The notes under the pieces were generated by a model. It did not search any database. It worked only from the letters and a program-made list of their open reading frames with translations, and was not told where the DNA came from. The position numbers were made by a program, and so were the translations under genes. Source: Myxococcales bacterium (GTDB lineage Bacteria; Myxococcota_A; Polyangia; Polyangiales; Houyiibacteriaceae). From it: a stretch of DNA of 34,548 nucleotides. This document shows positions 7,644 to 16,071 of the stretch, piece by piece (position 1 is the first letter of the stretch; every line of letters begins with the position of its first letter). Location of the stretch: NCBI GenBank assembly GCA_020430775.1, contig JAGQJE010000146.1:1-34548 (forward strand). The letters run 5' to 3'.

Positions 7644-9533
7644 GTGACCTCACCCGTCCTCGGCATCGATCTCGGTACGACCAACTCCGTCGCAGCGATC
7701 GCGGACGCGGACGGAGTACGGGTCCTCCGTGACGTGGACGGGGACCCGCTCGTGCCGTCGGTCGTGTCATTTCACCCGAACGGAAAGGTTCTCGCCGGCA
7801 AGCGCGCCCAGCAGCGCCGCGAGATCGACGCGGTCAACACCGTCTACTCCGTCAAGCGGCTCATCGGTCGCCCGTTTCGCTGCGACGAGGTCCGCGAGGC
7901 GGACGCCCGCTTTCCCTTCGAGCTGTCCGAGGGAGAGAACAGCTCCGTCATGGTCACCGCGCGCGGGCAGCGGTACACGCTCGCCGAGATCAGCGCGTTC
8001 GTGCTCCGCGAGGTGCGCCGCGTGGCCAGCACCGCGCTCGGCGCGGACATCAACCGCGCCGTCGTCACGGTCCCCGCGAACTTCAACGAGCTGCAGCGCA
8101 CGGCCACCAAGTCGGCTTGCAAGATCGCCGGCCTCGACGTCCTGCGCATCCTCAACGAGCCGACGGCCGCCGCGCTCGCGTACGGCTTCGGCAAGGGGAC
8201 GCACGAGCGCATCGCTGTCTTCGACCTCGGCGGCGGCACCTTCGACCTGACGATCCTCCAGGTCTCGGGCGACGTCTTCGAGGTGTTGGCCACCGCCGGC
8301 GACACCTTCCTCGGCGGCGACGACATCGACGCCAAGGTCGCCGATCGGGTCTGCGAGGCATTCCTCGCGGAGCACCGATACGACCCGAAGCAGCACCCGG
8401 ACGCCTACGAGCGGGTGCGCGCCGCGTCGGAGCGCGGCAAGTGCAAGCTGTCGGACGACGAAGAGATCGTCATCTCGCTCGACGAGCTCGCGCACGGTCC
8501 CGGCGGCAAGGCGCTCGATCTGCGCTTCCCGCTCGCGAGGACGGAGCTCGAGCGGATGTCGCTGCCGCTGCTCGGGCGCGCGTTCGACGTCTGCGAGGAC
8601 GCCATGAAGATCGCCGGGATGCGCCCGACGCAGCTCGACAAGGTCGTGCTCGCCGGTGGCCAGACCCGGATGCCGCTCGTGCGCCGCATGGTGACGGAAT
8701 ACTTCGAGCAGGAGCCGCTCTCGAACATCGAGCCGGAGCTGGTCGTGGCCGAGGGCGCGGCGATCCAGGCGCGCGCCATCTCCGACGCGAAGGCGTCGCT
8801 CGCCGCGCAGCGCGCGCGGCAGACGACCGCCCGGTTCGGCGGCGCGGTCGACGAGCCCGTCGCCGCCTCGGCCGGTGACGCGCGCGTCGAGCGGCCCGCC
8901 GCGCGGAGCGGCACGATCTCGTCCCCCGCGATGCCCTACGCGCCCGTCCCCGCGACGCCCCCGCCCGTCCCGCCGGTGGCCCGCGGCGCGTCGAGCGCGC
9001 CTCCGCCCGGGCCGCAGCTCGACCAGACGATGCGCATGTTCGACGTCGAGCGGGCGTCTTCGGCGTCGCGCCCGCCACCGGCGAAGTCGGGGCCGTCGCC
9101 GTCCCCGCGGCCGCCGCTGCTCCTCGACGTGACCCCGCTGTCGCTCGGCATCGAGACGGTCGACGGCTACTGCGAGCACGTGATCGCGCGCAACGCGACG
9201 GTGCCGACCGAGCAGGTGCGGATGTTCACGACGGCTCGGGACAACCAGCGCCTGGTCCACGTCCGCATCTGCCAGGGCGAGTCGCGGAGGCTCCGGCGCA
9301 ACCAGGAGCTCGGCGTCGTCGCGCTGCACGACCTGCGCCCGGCGCGGCGAGGCCAGGTTCAGATCGCCGTCACGTTCGCCATCGACGCCGACGGGACGCT
9401 CGACGTGAGCGCGAAGGACACGGGGACCGGCAAGGAGCAGCACGTCACGGTCGATCTCATCGGGCAGCTCAACGACGAGCAGATCGCCTCGCGCAAGGCG
9501 CGGCAGTCCGCGTTCAGTGGAGAGAAGCCATGA
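7644..9533 (+). CDS. Lidless Hsp70 (DnaK-like) with long Pro-rich linker
   Basis: An ATP-driven chaperone of the Hsp70 family, 629 aa. The ATPase domain (1-380) has the phosphate-1 motif GIDLGTTNS, phosphate-2 FDLGGGTFDL (193-202), adenosine motif VLAGGQTRMP, and RILNEPTAAALAYG, including the Arg that contacts J-proteins in E. coli DnaK. Residues about 384-490 form an unusual Ala/Pro/Ser-rich insertion before the conserved linker LLLDVTPLSLGIET (492-505). The beta-sandwich substrate domain runs to about 605. The protein then stops some 24 residues later, so the alpha-helical lid is missing. The start is GTG 7644 with AGGTGA just upstream. The gene overlaps its J-domain partner by four bases. 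Myxobacteria carry many specialised Hsp70 paralogues (for example SglK); this is probably one of those rather than the housekeeping DnaK. No grpE is present. Confidence 0.92.
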   Translation: MTSPVLGIDLGTTNSVAAIADADGVRVLRDVDGDPLVPSVVSFHPNGKVLAGKRAQQRREIDAVNTVYSVKRLIGRPFRCDEVREADARFPFELSEGENSSVMVTARGQRYTLAEISAFVLREVRRVASTALGADINRAVVTVPANFNELQRTATKSACKIAGLDVLRILNEPTAAALAYGFGKGTHERIAVFDLGGGTFDLTILQVSGDVFEVLATAGDTFLGGDDIDAKVADRVCEAFLAEHRYDPKQHPDAYERVRAASERGKCKLSDDEEIVISLDELAHGPGGKALDLRFPLARTELERMSLPLLGRAFDVCEDAMKIAGMRPTQLDKVVLAGGQTRMPLVRRMVTEYFEQEPLSNIEPELVVAEGAAIQARAISDAKASLAAQRARQTTARFGGAVDEPVAASAGDARVERPAARSGTISSPAMPYAPVPATPPPVPPVARGASSAPPPGPQLDQTMRMFDVERASSASRPPPAKSGPSPSPRPPLLLDVTPLSLGIETVDGYCEHVIARNATVPTEQVRMFTTARDNQRLVHVRICQGESRRLRRNQELGVVALHDLRPARRGQVQIAVTFAIDADGTLDVSAKDTGTGKEQHVTVDLIGQLNDEQIASRKARQSAFSGEKP

Positions 9534-9847
9534 AGCCCGAGCAGCTCGACACGCTGAGCTACTACGAGATCCTCGGCGTCGAGCCGAGCGCGGGCTTCGA
9601 TGAGATTCGCGACGCGTTCCACGAGTTCTCGTACGCGTACCACCCGGACTACTGCCACGACGACGCTGCCGAGCAGCGCGACATCGCCGAGCGCGTCTTT
9701 CGCCGCGGGTCCGAGGCGTACCGGGTGCTGACCGACCCGCGCGCCCGCCGCCTCTACGACGCGCAGCTCGCGAACGGCGAGCTCCGCTTCACGCGCAACG
9801 TCCCGCCGCCGTCGGGTAAGCCCGACTCCTGGCGCCCCACGCACTGA
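9530..9847 (+). CDS. Minimal J-domain co-chaperone
   Basis: Predicted to stimulate the ATPase of the Hsp70 encoded just upstream. The 105-aa protein is almost only a J-domain: helix I (DTLSYYEILGVEPSAG), helix II, the HPD tripeptide (38-40), helix III and the closing helix ending RRLYDAQLANGE (about 74-85). A short Pro-containing tail of about 20 residues follows. There is no Gly/Phe region, zinc finger or client-binding domain, so it cannot be a standard DnaJ. Its ATG lies inside the ATGA at 9530-9533, which also holds the Hsp70 stop, so translation is probably coupled. How clients are chosen is unknown; the Pro-rich linker of the Hsp70 or the J-protein tail could contribute. Confidence 0.92.
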   Translation: MKPEQLDTLSYYEILGVEPSAGFDEIRDAFHEFSYAYHPDYCHDDAAEQRDIAERVFRRGSEAYRVLTDPRARRLYDAQLANGELRFTRNVPPPSGKPDSWRPTH

Positions 9848-9921
9848 CAGCCCGCTGAAGGGCCGGCCCGGGGGCGGTGGCAGCCTGCGCTCGGCGCCGC
9901 GGCGGGCTATGGTTGGCCGCG

Positions 9922-10515
9922 ATGGGACGCAGCGCCACAGTCGAGCGGAGGACCTCGGAGACCTCGATTCGGGTCACGGTAGACCTGGACGGCACCGGGA
10001 AGCACAGGGTGTCGACGCCGCTCGGGTTCCTCACGCACATGGTCGAGCAGGTGGCGCGGCACGGGCTCTTCGACCTCGACGTGCAGGCGCAAGGCGACAC
10101 CCACATCGACGGCCACCACACGACCGAAGACCTGGCGATCGCGCTCGGTCGGGCCGTCGCCGACGCGCTCGGCGACAAGGCGGGCATCCGCCGCTACGGC
10201 GCGGCGACCCTCCCGATGGACGAGGCGCGGGTCACCTGCGCGCTCGACCTGTCGGGGCGGCCCTTCTTCGTCTGGGAGGTGCCTTTGCCGAAGGCCAAGC
10301 TGGGCGACTTCGACACAGAGCTCGCCGAGGTGTTCTTCGAGGGCTTCGTGCGGGGTGCCCAGTGCAACCTGCACATGGCCCTGCACACGGGACACAACCT
10401 CCATCACATCATCGAGATCTCGTTCAAGGCGTTCGCGAGGGCGCTCCGCGCGGCGACCGAGCTCGACCCGCGCTCGGACGCCGTCCCGTCCACCAAGGGG
10501 ACGCTCGTCGAGTGA
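9922..10515 (+). CDS. hisB: Imidazoleglycerol-phosphate dehydratase
   Basis: Removes water from imidazole glycerol phosphate in histidine synthesis. The protein is 197 aa, the size of the monofunctional enzyme, without the phosphatase domain fused in enterobacteria. The two manganese-binding repeats are visible as DGHHTTEDLAIALG and HNLHHIIEISFKAFARALR, together with the substrate-contact stretch SGRPFFVWE. I chose ATG 9922, which matches the family N-terminus; a GTG at 9877 would add low-complexity residues. No ribosome binding site is obvious, but TATGGT (9908-9913) could be a -10 box placing transcription start almost at the ATG. It is the first gene of the hisBHAF run and overlaps hisH by GTGA. 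It starts 74 bases after the J-domain gene. Confidence 0.96.
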   Translation: MGRSATVERRTSETSIRVTVDLDGTGKHRVSTPLGFLTHMVEQVARHGLFDLDVQAQGDTHIDGHHTTEDLAIALGRAVADALGDKAGIRRYGAATLPMDEARVTCALDLSGRPFFVWEVPLPKAKLGDFDTELAEVFFEGFVRGAQCNLHMALHTGHNLHHIIEISFKAFARALRAATELDPRSDAVPSTKGTLVE

Positions 10516-11129
10516 GCGCGCCGTCGATCGGGATTGTCGACCTCGGCCTCGGCAACCTGCACAGCGTCGCGCAGGCCTTCGTGCGCGCGGGGGTTGCCCC
10601 TGCGTTCCTCGAGACGCCCGAGGCGGTGCGCGCCGCGGACCGGCTCGTCGTGCCGGGGCAGGGCGCCTTTCGAGAGTGCGCCGAGGTGCTCGCCGGGGGC
10701 CTCGGCGAGGCGCTGGTCGAGCACATGCGCTCGGGTCGCCCGTACCTCGGCATCTGCCTCGGGATGCAGGCGCTCTTCGAGGGCAGCGACGAGGCGCCCG
10801 CGCTCCCCGGGCTCGGCTGGTTCGAGGGCAAGGTCCGGCGCTTCCCGGACGGCGCGCGTGGCCCGAACGGCGAGCGGCTGAAGGTGCCGCACATGGGCTG
10901 GAACCAGATAGAGACGGACCACCCGCTCCTCGATGACGGCGCGTGGTACTACTTCGTCCACAGCTACTACTGCGTCCCGGACGACCCTTCTGTCGTCGCC
11001 GCCCGCTGTGAGTACGGGGCGCCGTTCTGCGCCGCGGTCTGTCGCGACAACGTGTTCGCCTGCCAGTTTCACCCCGAAAAGAGCCACCACGCGGGCGCGC
11101 GTGTCCTCGAGCGCTTCCTCGCCGCCTGA
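10512..11129 (+). CDS. hisH: Imidazole glycerol phosphate synthase, glutaminase subunit
   Basis: Class I glutamine amidotransferase that supplies ammonia to HisF. The protein has 205 aa starting at GTG 10512, which overlaps the hisB stop. The catalytic triad is visible: Cys82 in LGICLGMQ, then His187 and Glu189 in [17 protein letters not shown] is the oxyanion-strand region. The complex with HisF turns PRFAR into imidazole glycerol phosphate and AICAR. The partner gene hisF lies two genes downstream in the same operon. Confidence 0.96.
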   Translation: MSAPSIGIVDLGLGNLHSVAQAFVRAGVAPAFLETPEAVRAADRLVVPGQGAFRECAEVLAGGLGEALVEHMRSGRPYLGICLGMQALFEGSDEAPALPGLGWFEGKVRRFPDGARGPNGERLKVPHMGWNQIETDHPLLDDGAWYYFVHSYYCVPDDPSVVAARCEYGAPFCAAVCRDNVFACQFHPEKSHHAGARVLERFLAA

Positions 11130-11165
11130 CACACCCGCGCGCCGGTAACCCACGAGAGCGTCTGC

Positions 11166-11885
11166 ATGGAGCTGATCCCGGCCATCGACATCCTGGACGG
11201 CCAGGTCGTCCGCCTTCACCAGGGGCGCTACGACGAGGTCACGACCTACGGCGACGATCCAGCCAAGGTCGCCTCCGAGCTCGAGGCGGCCGGCGCGCGG
11301 CGCCTGCATGTCGTCGACCTCGACGGCGCACGGGACGGCCGCCCAGGCAACGTCGCCGCCATCGAGGCCATCCTTCGCCAGACCCGCCTCTCTGTGCAGG
11401 TCGGCGGCGGCGTGCGCGATCGCGCCGCCGCGCTCCGGTGGCTCGACGCCGGCGCGGCGCGGGTCGTGATGGGCACGGCAGCCATCAAGGCTCCCGACAT
11501 GACGCGCGCGCTCGCGGCGGAGCGACCCGGCGCGGTCGTGGTCGCGGTCGACGCGCGCGACGGCGCGGTCGCTGTCGAGGGCTGGCTCGAGGACACCTGT
11601 CGCGCGGCCGTCGACGTCGCAAAGCGCGCGGCGAGCTGGGGCGTCGCCGCGCTCCTCTACACGAACATCGCGCGCGACGGGACCCGCGCCGGCCCCGACG
11701 TCGAGGGCACCGCGTCGCTCCAGGCCGAGGTCGACGTCCCCGTCATCGCCTCCGGCGGCGTCGGCTCCCTCGACCATCTCCGAGCGCTCGACGCGGCGGG
11801 CATCCGCGCGGCGGTGTGCGGCCGCGCGCTCTACAGCGGCGCGTTCACCCTCGCGGAGGCGTTCGAGGCAGCGGGGGCGCCCTGA
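11166..11885 (+). CDS. hisA: ProFAR isomerase
   Basis: The (beta/alpha)8-barrel enzyme that opens the ribose ring of ProFAR to give PRFAR. It is 239 aa. The general acid/base Asp residues are Asp8 (IPAIDILDG) and Asp129 (VVAVDARDG). The phosphate-binding motifs VQVGGGVRD and IASGGVGSL lie in the two half-barrels. The ATG at 11166 follows hisH by 36 bases, with a weak GAGAG in front. Its TGA overlaps the hisF ATG by one base (TGATG). There is no sign that this is the dual HisA/TrpF (PriA) form, but sequence alone does not exclude that. Confidence 0.95.
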   Translation: MELIPAIDILDGQVVRLHQGRYDEVTTYGDDPAKVASELEAAGARRLHVVDLDGARDGRPGNVAAIEAILRQTRLSVQVGGGVRDRAAALRWLDAGAARVVMGTAAIKAPDMTRALAAERPGAVVVAVDARDGAVAVEGWLEDTCRAAVDVAKRAASWGVAALLYTNIARDGTRAGPDVEGTASLQAEVDVPVIASGGVGSLDHLRALDAAGIRAAVCGRALYSGAFTLAEAFEAAGAP

Positions 11886-12697
11886 TGCTCGCGCGCCGCA
11901 TCATCCCCTGCCTCGACGTAAAGGACGGCCGGGTCGTCAAGGGCGTGAACTTCGTCGGCCTGCGCGACGCGGGCGATCCGGTCGAGACCGCCGCGCGCTA
12001 CAGCGAAGGCGGCGCCGACGAGATCACCTTCCTCGACATCACCGCCTCGCATGAGGCGCGGCGCACCCTCTTCGAGCTGGTCGAGCGGACGGCCCGCACC
12101 ATCTCCGTGCCGCTGACGGTCGGCGGCGGGGTCCGCGAGCGGCGTGACGTCAGAGACCTCCTGCACGCCGGCGCCGACAAGGTCTCGATCAACAGCGCGG
12201 CGGTGGCCCGGCCGGAGCTCATCGCCGAGGTCTCCGAGGCGTACGGCGCGCAGGCGCTCGTCGTCGCGATCGACGCGAAGCGGGTGAGCGCGCCCTCGGA
12301 GTCCGCGCGGTGGTCGGTGTTCACGCACGGCGGACGGCGCGACACCGGGCTCGACGCGGTGGCGTGGGCGCGGCGGGTCGCGGCGCTCGGCGCCGGCGAG
12401 ATCCTCCTGACGAGCATGGACCGGGACGGCACGCGGGACGGCTACGACTTGCCGCTGACGCGGGCGGTGGTCGACGCGGTCGGCGTGCCGGTCATCGCGT
12501 CGGGAGGCGTCGGGGAGCTGTCGCACATCCGGGACGGCTTCCGCGAGGCGGGCGCGGACGCCGCGCTGGCCGCGTCGATCTTCCACGACGGCGACCTGAC
12601 GATCGCCGAGGTGAAGCGCTACCTCGCCGGCGAGGGCGTCCTCGTGCGGCCGACGGACGACGTCCACGGCGCCACGTCGCGCGCGGAGCGGGGGTAG
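11885..12697 (+). CDS. hisF: Imidazole glycerol phosphate synthase, cyclase subunit
   Basis: The synthase half of HisFH: it uses ammonia from HisH to cyclise PRFAR. The protein is 270 aa, slightly longer than the usual 250-258 because of a C-terminal tail. The catalytic residues are Asp11 (PCLDVKDG) and Asp130 (VVAIDAKR). LTVGGGVRE and [10 protein letters not shown] bind the phosphates. The start ATG overlaps the hisA stop. The next gene begins six bases after this stop, so the large PEGA-like protein is probably on the same transcript. Confidence 0.96.
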   Translation: MLARRIIPCLDVKDGRVVKGVNFVGLRDAGDPVETAARYSEGGADEITFLDITASHEARRTLFELVERTARTISVPLTVGGGVRERRDVRDLLHAGADKVSINSAAVARPELIAEVSEAYGAQALVVAIDAKRVSAPSESARWSVFTHGGRRDTGLDAVAWARRVAALGAGEILLTSMDRDGTRDGYDLPLTRAVVDAVGVPVIASGGVGELSHIRDGFREAGADAALAASIFHDGDLTIAEVKRYLAGEGVLVRPTDDVHGATSRAERG

Positions 12698-12703
12698 CCG
12701 GAC

Positions 12704-14638
12704 GTGACCATCGGCGTGGACGCGCTCCTCGAGAGCCTCGCGCGTAGGGGCCAGCGCCTGCCCTACGAGACCGGGACGTTCGTCGCGTTCGTCGTGTGCG
12801 AGGCGGCGCTCGACCGCCCGATCGAGGTGACGTCGGAGCGGGTACGGCTGCAGCCCGACGGCGCGGTCGACGTGGACGCCGCGGGCGCGCCCGCCGTGGA
12901 CGAGCCGCGGGCCGCCCGGTCGGTGTGCGCGCTCCTCGGGCGGCTGCTCGCCCGCGCCGGCGACGACGTCCCGGATGAGCTGCACGAGCTGGCCCGCTCG
13001 GGCGCGACCCGCTCGACGCGGGCGCCCCTCGACGCCCTCCGAGGCGAGCTCGAGGCGGTCCTCCTGCCGCTCAACCGGGCCGCGTCTCGGCGGGTGCTGT
13101 CGCGCTTCGTGCGGGAGGTCGCGCAGGCGTCGAGCGCCGCGGCAGAGGTGCCGGCGGTGACCAACCCCGCACCTCCCGCCAGCCCGCCGGTGCCCCACGC
13201 GGAGCGGCCCGCCCCATCCGCGCCGCCGCCGCCGCCAGAGACGTCGCCGTCGCCATCCGCCGGGCCACCCTCCGCGCCGCCACCTCCGGCGCCGTCACCG
13301 CAGCCGCTCGTCGAGGCGTCGCCGGCGCCGGATGCGGCATCCTCATCGCCCGCGCCGGCGCCCGAGCCACGGCAGGCGGACACCACGCCCTCTGCGAAGA
13401 AGTCCCTCAGGGGCAAGAAGAGGCGCAAGACGAAGCCGGCGAAGACCGCGCCCGCCGCCGGGACGACCGCCGCACCCCCGACCGGACCGACGACCGGTGC
13501 CGGTGACGCGATCCCGGACGCGGTCCCGCCTGAGCCACCGGCGCCGACGGAAGCCGGTAGTAGCGCCGCGCCCCTCGAGGCAGGCGCCTCCGCGCCGGGC
13601 GAGGGCGCTGTCGAGCGCGGTCCCGCCGCGGGGACCGCGGACGAGGGCGCCGCCGAGTCCGGCACCGCCGTCGCGCCCGCGATCGCCGGTCCCGCGCCCC
13701 GCCGCGAGTCGCCGGCGCCGCTCAGGCAGCCGAAGCGCTCGCGCCCGCCGGGTGTCTCATGGCGCGCGTTCCTCTTCGTGCTCGCGGTGGCGCTCGTGGT
13801 CGTGGTGCTCGTCCTGCGTCCGGACATCGCGCGCCGCTGGGGCGGCGAGCTGCGCGCGGCGCCCGGCTACCCCTGGCCGGAGCATGAGGGCGTGACGCAC
13901 ACCGGCGCCGAGGGCTCTCGAGCCGCACGCCGACCGCCGCAGCGCGCGTCCTCGCCGGTCGCGACGTCGAGGCCTCCGGCCGGGGCGCAGCCTGCGCAGC
14001 CCGCGTCGCCGGACACGTCGCTCGACGGGGGCGTCGCTCGCGCGCCCGCGTCGAGCCGGCGCGGCGTCGTCGTGCTCACGCGCCTGCCCGCCGGGGCGCA
14101 GGTGTTCCGCTACGTGGGGCGTGGCCCGCTCGTCCTGCGCGACGTGCCGCGCGGCGTCGCACAGGAGCTGGTCGCGTGGATGCCCCACCGGCAGCCAAGC
14201 CGGGCGGTGCTCGACGGCGACGCGCGGTGGACAGACGACGGCGGGCGATGGCGCACCGAGCTGGCGATGCAGACGGGCCCCGAGGGCAGCTCCGCGGGCC
14301 TGTCGACGGCGGTCTTCGGCCCGCCGCTCCTGCCGGCGCGACCGCCCGCCGCGCCGCGCGGCGACCACGGGACGGGCGAGGTGCGCGTGGTGACGAACCC
14401 GCCCGGGGCGCGGGTGTACCTCGCGGAGGGGCGAGCCGGCGCGGACGGCACGGTGAAGCTCCCCGGTCAGCCGGTGGACGAGGGCGTCGAGCTGCTGATC
14501 CTCGCCCCCGGCTACGAGCCCGAGCGACGGGTCGTCGGCCCGAGCGACTGGGAGCGTGCCGCCGAGGGCGACGCCGGCGCCGGGCCCGGCTGGGTCGCGT
14601 CCGTCGACGCGCGCCCCGCGCCCGCCGAGGACGACTGA
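12704..14638 (+). CDS. Single-pass membrane protein with PEGA-like C-terminus
   Basis: Function unknown. The 644-aa protein has four parts. Residues 1-145 form a folded N-terminal domain with LPYETGTFVAFVVCEAAL and, near 120-140, PLNRAASRRVLSRFVREV. Residues 150-350 are a very Pro/Ala-rich linker with a basic patch (about 225-245). One transmembrane helix spans about 355-374. The C-terminal part has a PEGA-like fold (about 559-610) beginning GEVRVVTNPPGARVYL and including LLILAPGYEPE. A second, weaker PEGA-like stretch (about 450-490) starts VVVLTRLPAGAQVFRY. The N-terminal domain resembles regions accompanying Ser/Thr kinases in myxobacterial proteins, but I recognise no kinase motif. The GTG start lies six bases after hisF. 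A cytosolic N-terminus with a periplasmic PEGA end is inferred. Confidence 0.8.
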   Translation: MTIGVDALLESLARRGQRLPYETGTFVAFVVCEAALDRPIEVTSERVRLQPDGAVDVDAAGAPAVDEPRAARSVCALLGRLLARAGDDVPDELHELARSGATRSTRAPLDALRGELEAVLLPLNRAASRRVLSRFVREVAQASSAAAEVPAVTNPAPPASPPVPHAERPAPSAPPPPPETSPSPSAGPPSAPPPPAPSPQPLVEASPAPDAASSSPAPAPEPRQADTTPSAKKSLRGKKRRKTKPAKTAPAAGTTAAPPTGPTTGAGDAIPDAVPPEPPAPTEAGSSAAPLEAGASAPGEGAVERGPAAGTADEGAAESGTAVAPAIAGPAPRRESPAPLRQPKRSRPPGVSWRAFLFVLAVALVVVVLVLRPDIARRWGGELRAAPGYPWPEHEGVTHTGAEGSRAARRPPQRASSPVATSRPPAGAQPAQPASPDTSLDGGVARAPASSRRGVVVLTRLPAGAQVFRYVGRGPLVLRDVPRGVAQELVAWMPHRQPSRAVLDGDARWTDDGGRWRTELAMQTGPEGSSAGLSTAVFGPPLLPARPPAAPRGDHGTGEVRVVTNPPGARVYLAEGRAGADGTVKLPGQPVDEGVELLILAPGYEPERRVVGPSDWERAAEGDAGAGPGWVASVDARPAPAEDD

Positions 14639-14654
14639 GCCGCTGCGCCGGCGG

Positions 14655-16007
14655 TCAGCCCCGCGTGACCGTCACGACGCGCTCGACCTCAGCACGGATC
14701 GCGGCGAGCCGCTCGCTCGTGTCCGCCTCGAAGCGCATGACCAAGACCGGCTGCGTGTTGGACGCGCGCACGAGCCCCCAGCCGCCCTCGAACCGAATGC
14801 GGGCGCCGTCGACGTCGGCGACCTCGTGTGTCGGCCGGAAGTGGTCGAGCACCTTCGCCACGACGCCGAACTTCTCGGAGTCGTCGCACGCGACGCGCAG
14901 CTCCGGCGTGCGCTGCGTCTTCGGGACGTCCTCGAGCAGCGCGTGCAGCGGTCGCCCCTCAGCGGTGACGATCTCGAGCACGCGCAGCGCCGCATAGAGC
15001 GCGTCGTCGAAACCGTAGTAGCGATCGGCGAAGAAGATGTGGCCGGACATCTCGCCCGCGAGAAGCGCGTTCTCCTCGACCATCTTCGTCTTGATGAGGG
15101 AGTGGCCGGTCTTCCACAGGATCGGCCGGCCGCCGCGCGCGGCGATGTCGTCGTAGAGCGTCTGCGAGCACTTGACCTCGCCGAGGATGGCGGCCCCTGG
15201 GCGCCGCCGCAGCAGATCGCGGGCGAGCAGGATGAGCAGATCGTCGCCCCAGACGACCTCGCCGCGCGCGTCGATGACGCCGACGCGGTCCCCGTCACCG
15301 TCGAACGCGAACCCGAGCTCGAGGCCGTCCTCGAGCACGCGCGCGCGGAGCATCTCGAGGGTCTCGGGGTCGGTCGGGTCGGGGTGATGCACGGGGAAGC
15401 GGCCGTCCATCTCGCAGAGCATGAACGCCGGATCGCAGCCGAGGGCTCTCGCCGTGGCGAGCGCGAGCGGGCCGGCGGCGCCGTTGCCCGCGTCGAAGGC
15501 GAAGCGGATCGACGGCCGGGCGATGCGGACGTTGCCGCGCATGTAGCCCACGTACGCAGGCGTGGGGTCCCAACACCGCAGCCGCCCGCCGCTTCGCTGC
15601 TCGAAGTCGCGGCGCTCGATGAGCTCTCGCAGCGCGACGATGTCCGCGCCGAAGAGCGAGCCCTTGCCGCGCATCATCTTGAAGCCGTTCTCGTTCGGCG
15701 GGTTGTGGCTCCCGGTGATGTGCACTCCACCGTCGAGGTCGAGGTGAAAGACGGAGAAGTAGAGCAACGGGGTCGGGCCGACGCCGATGTCGACGAGGTG
15801 CAGGCCCGCCTCGAGCAGACCCGAGAGCAACGCGCGCCGCAGCCGCGGCGAGCTGAGCCTGCAGTCGCGCCCTAGCGCCACGCGCTTTAGGTCGTGCCGG
15901 ACGTAGAACGTCCCGAGCGCGCGCCCGAGATCGCGCGCGAAGTCGTCGGTGAGGTCGCGGTCGGCGACGCCGCGGATGTCGTACTCGCGAAAGACGTGAG
16001 GGTTCAT
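14655..16007 (-). CDS. manB: Phosphomannomutase / phosphoglucomutase
   Basis: Interconverts hexose 6-phosphate and 1-phosphate (alpha-D-phosphohexomutase family), here most likely mannose for GDP-mannose. It is 450 aa. The four family motifs are present: phosphoserine Ser100 in HITGSHNPP, the magnesium loop FDGDGDR (235-241), the sugar-specificity loop GEMSGH (318-323), and the phosphate-binding loop RASNTQPV near the C-terminus. GEMSGH is the form seen in enzymes that act on both mannose and glucose, such as Pseudomonas AlgC. ATG 16007 begins NPHVFREYDIRG, the family's normal start. It follows manC on the same strand by 64 bases, which supports the mannose assignment. It converges with the PEGA-like gene, with only 16 bases between them. 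Confidence 0.93.
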   Translation of the reverse strand: MNPHVFREYDIRGVADRDLTDDFARDLGRALGTFYVRHDLKRVALGRDCRLSSPRLRRALLSGLLEAGLHLVDIGVGPTPLLYFSVFHLDLDGGVHITGSHNPPNENGFKMMRGKGSLFGADIVALRELIERRDFEQRSGGRLRCWDPTPAYVGYMRGNVRIARPSIRFAFDAGNGAAGPLALATARALGCDPAFMLCEMDGRFPVHHPDPTDPETLEMLRARVLEDGLELGFAFDGDGDRVGVIDARGEVVWGDDLLILLARDLLRRRPGAAILGEVKCSQTLYDDIAARGGRPILWKTGHSLIKTKMVEENALLAGEMSGHIFFADRYYGFDDALYAALRVLEIVTAEGRPLHALLEDVPKTQRTPELRVACDDSEKFGVVAKVLDHFRPTHEVADVDGARIRFEGGWGLVRASNTQPVLVMRFEADTSERLAAIRAEVERVVTVTRG

Positions 16008-16071
16008 GGTGCGTGCTGGTAAGGGCGCCGCGCCGATGCCGGCAGGACGACGCGCGCGACCCGTGGAGCGG

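Noticed and set aside
7767-9443. Long minus-strand open frame across the Hsp70 gene
   Set aside because: No recognisable domain; composition is that of an antisense shadow, and the plus strand carries all Hsp70 motifs.
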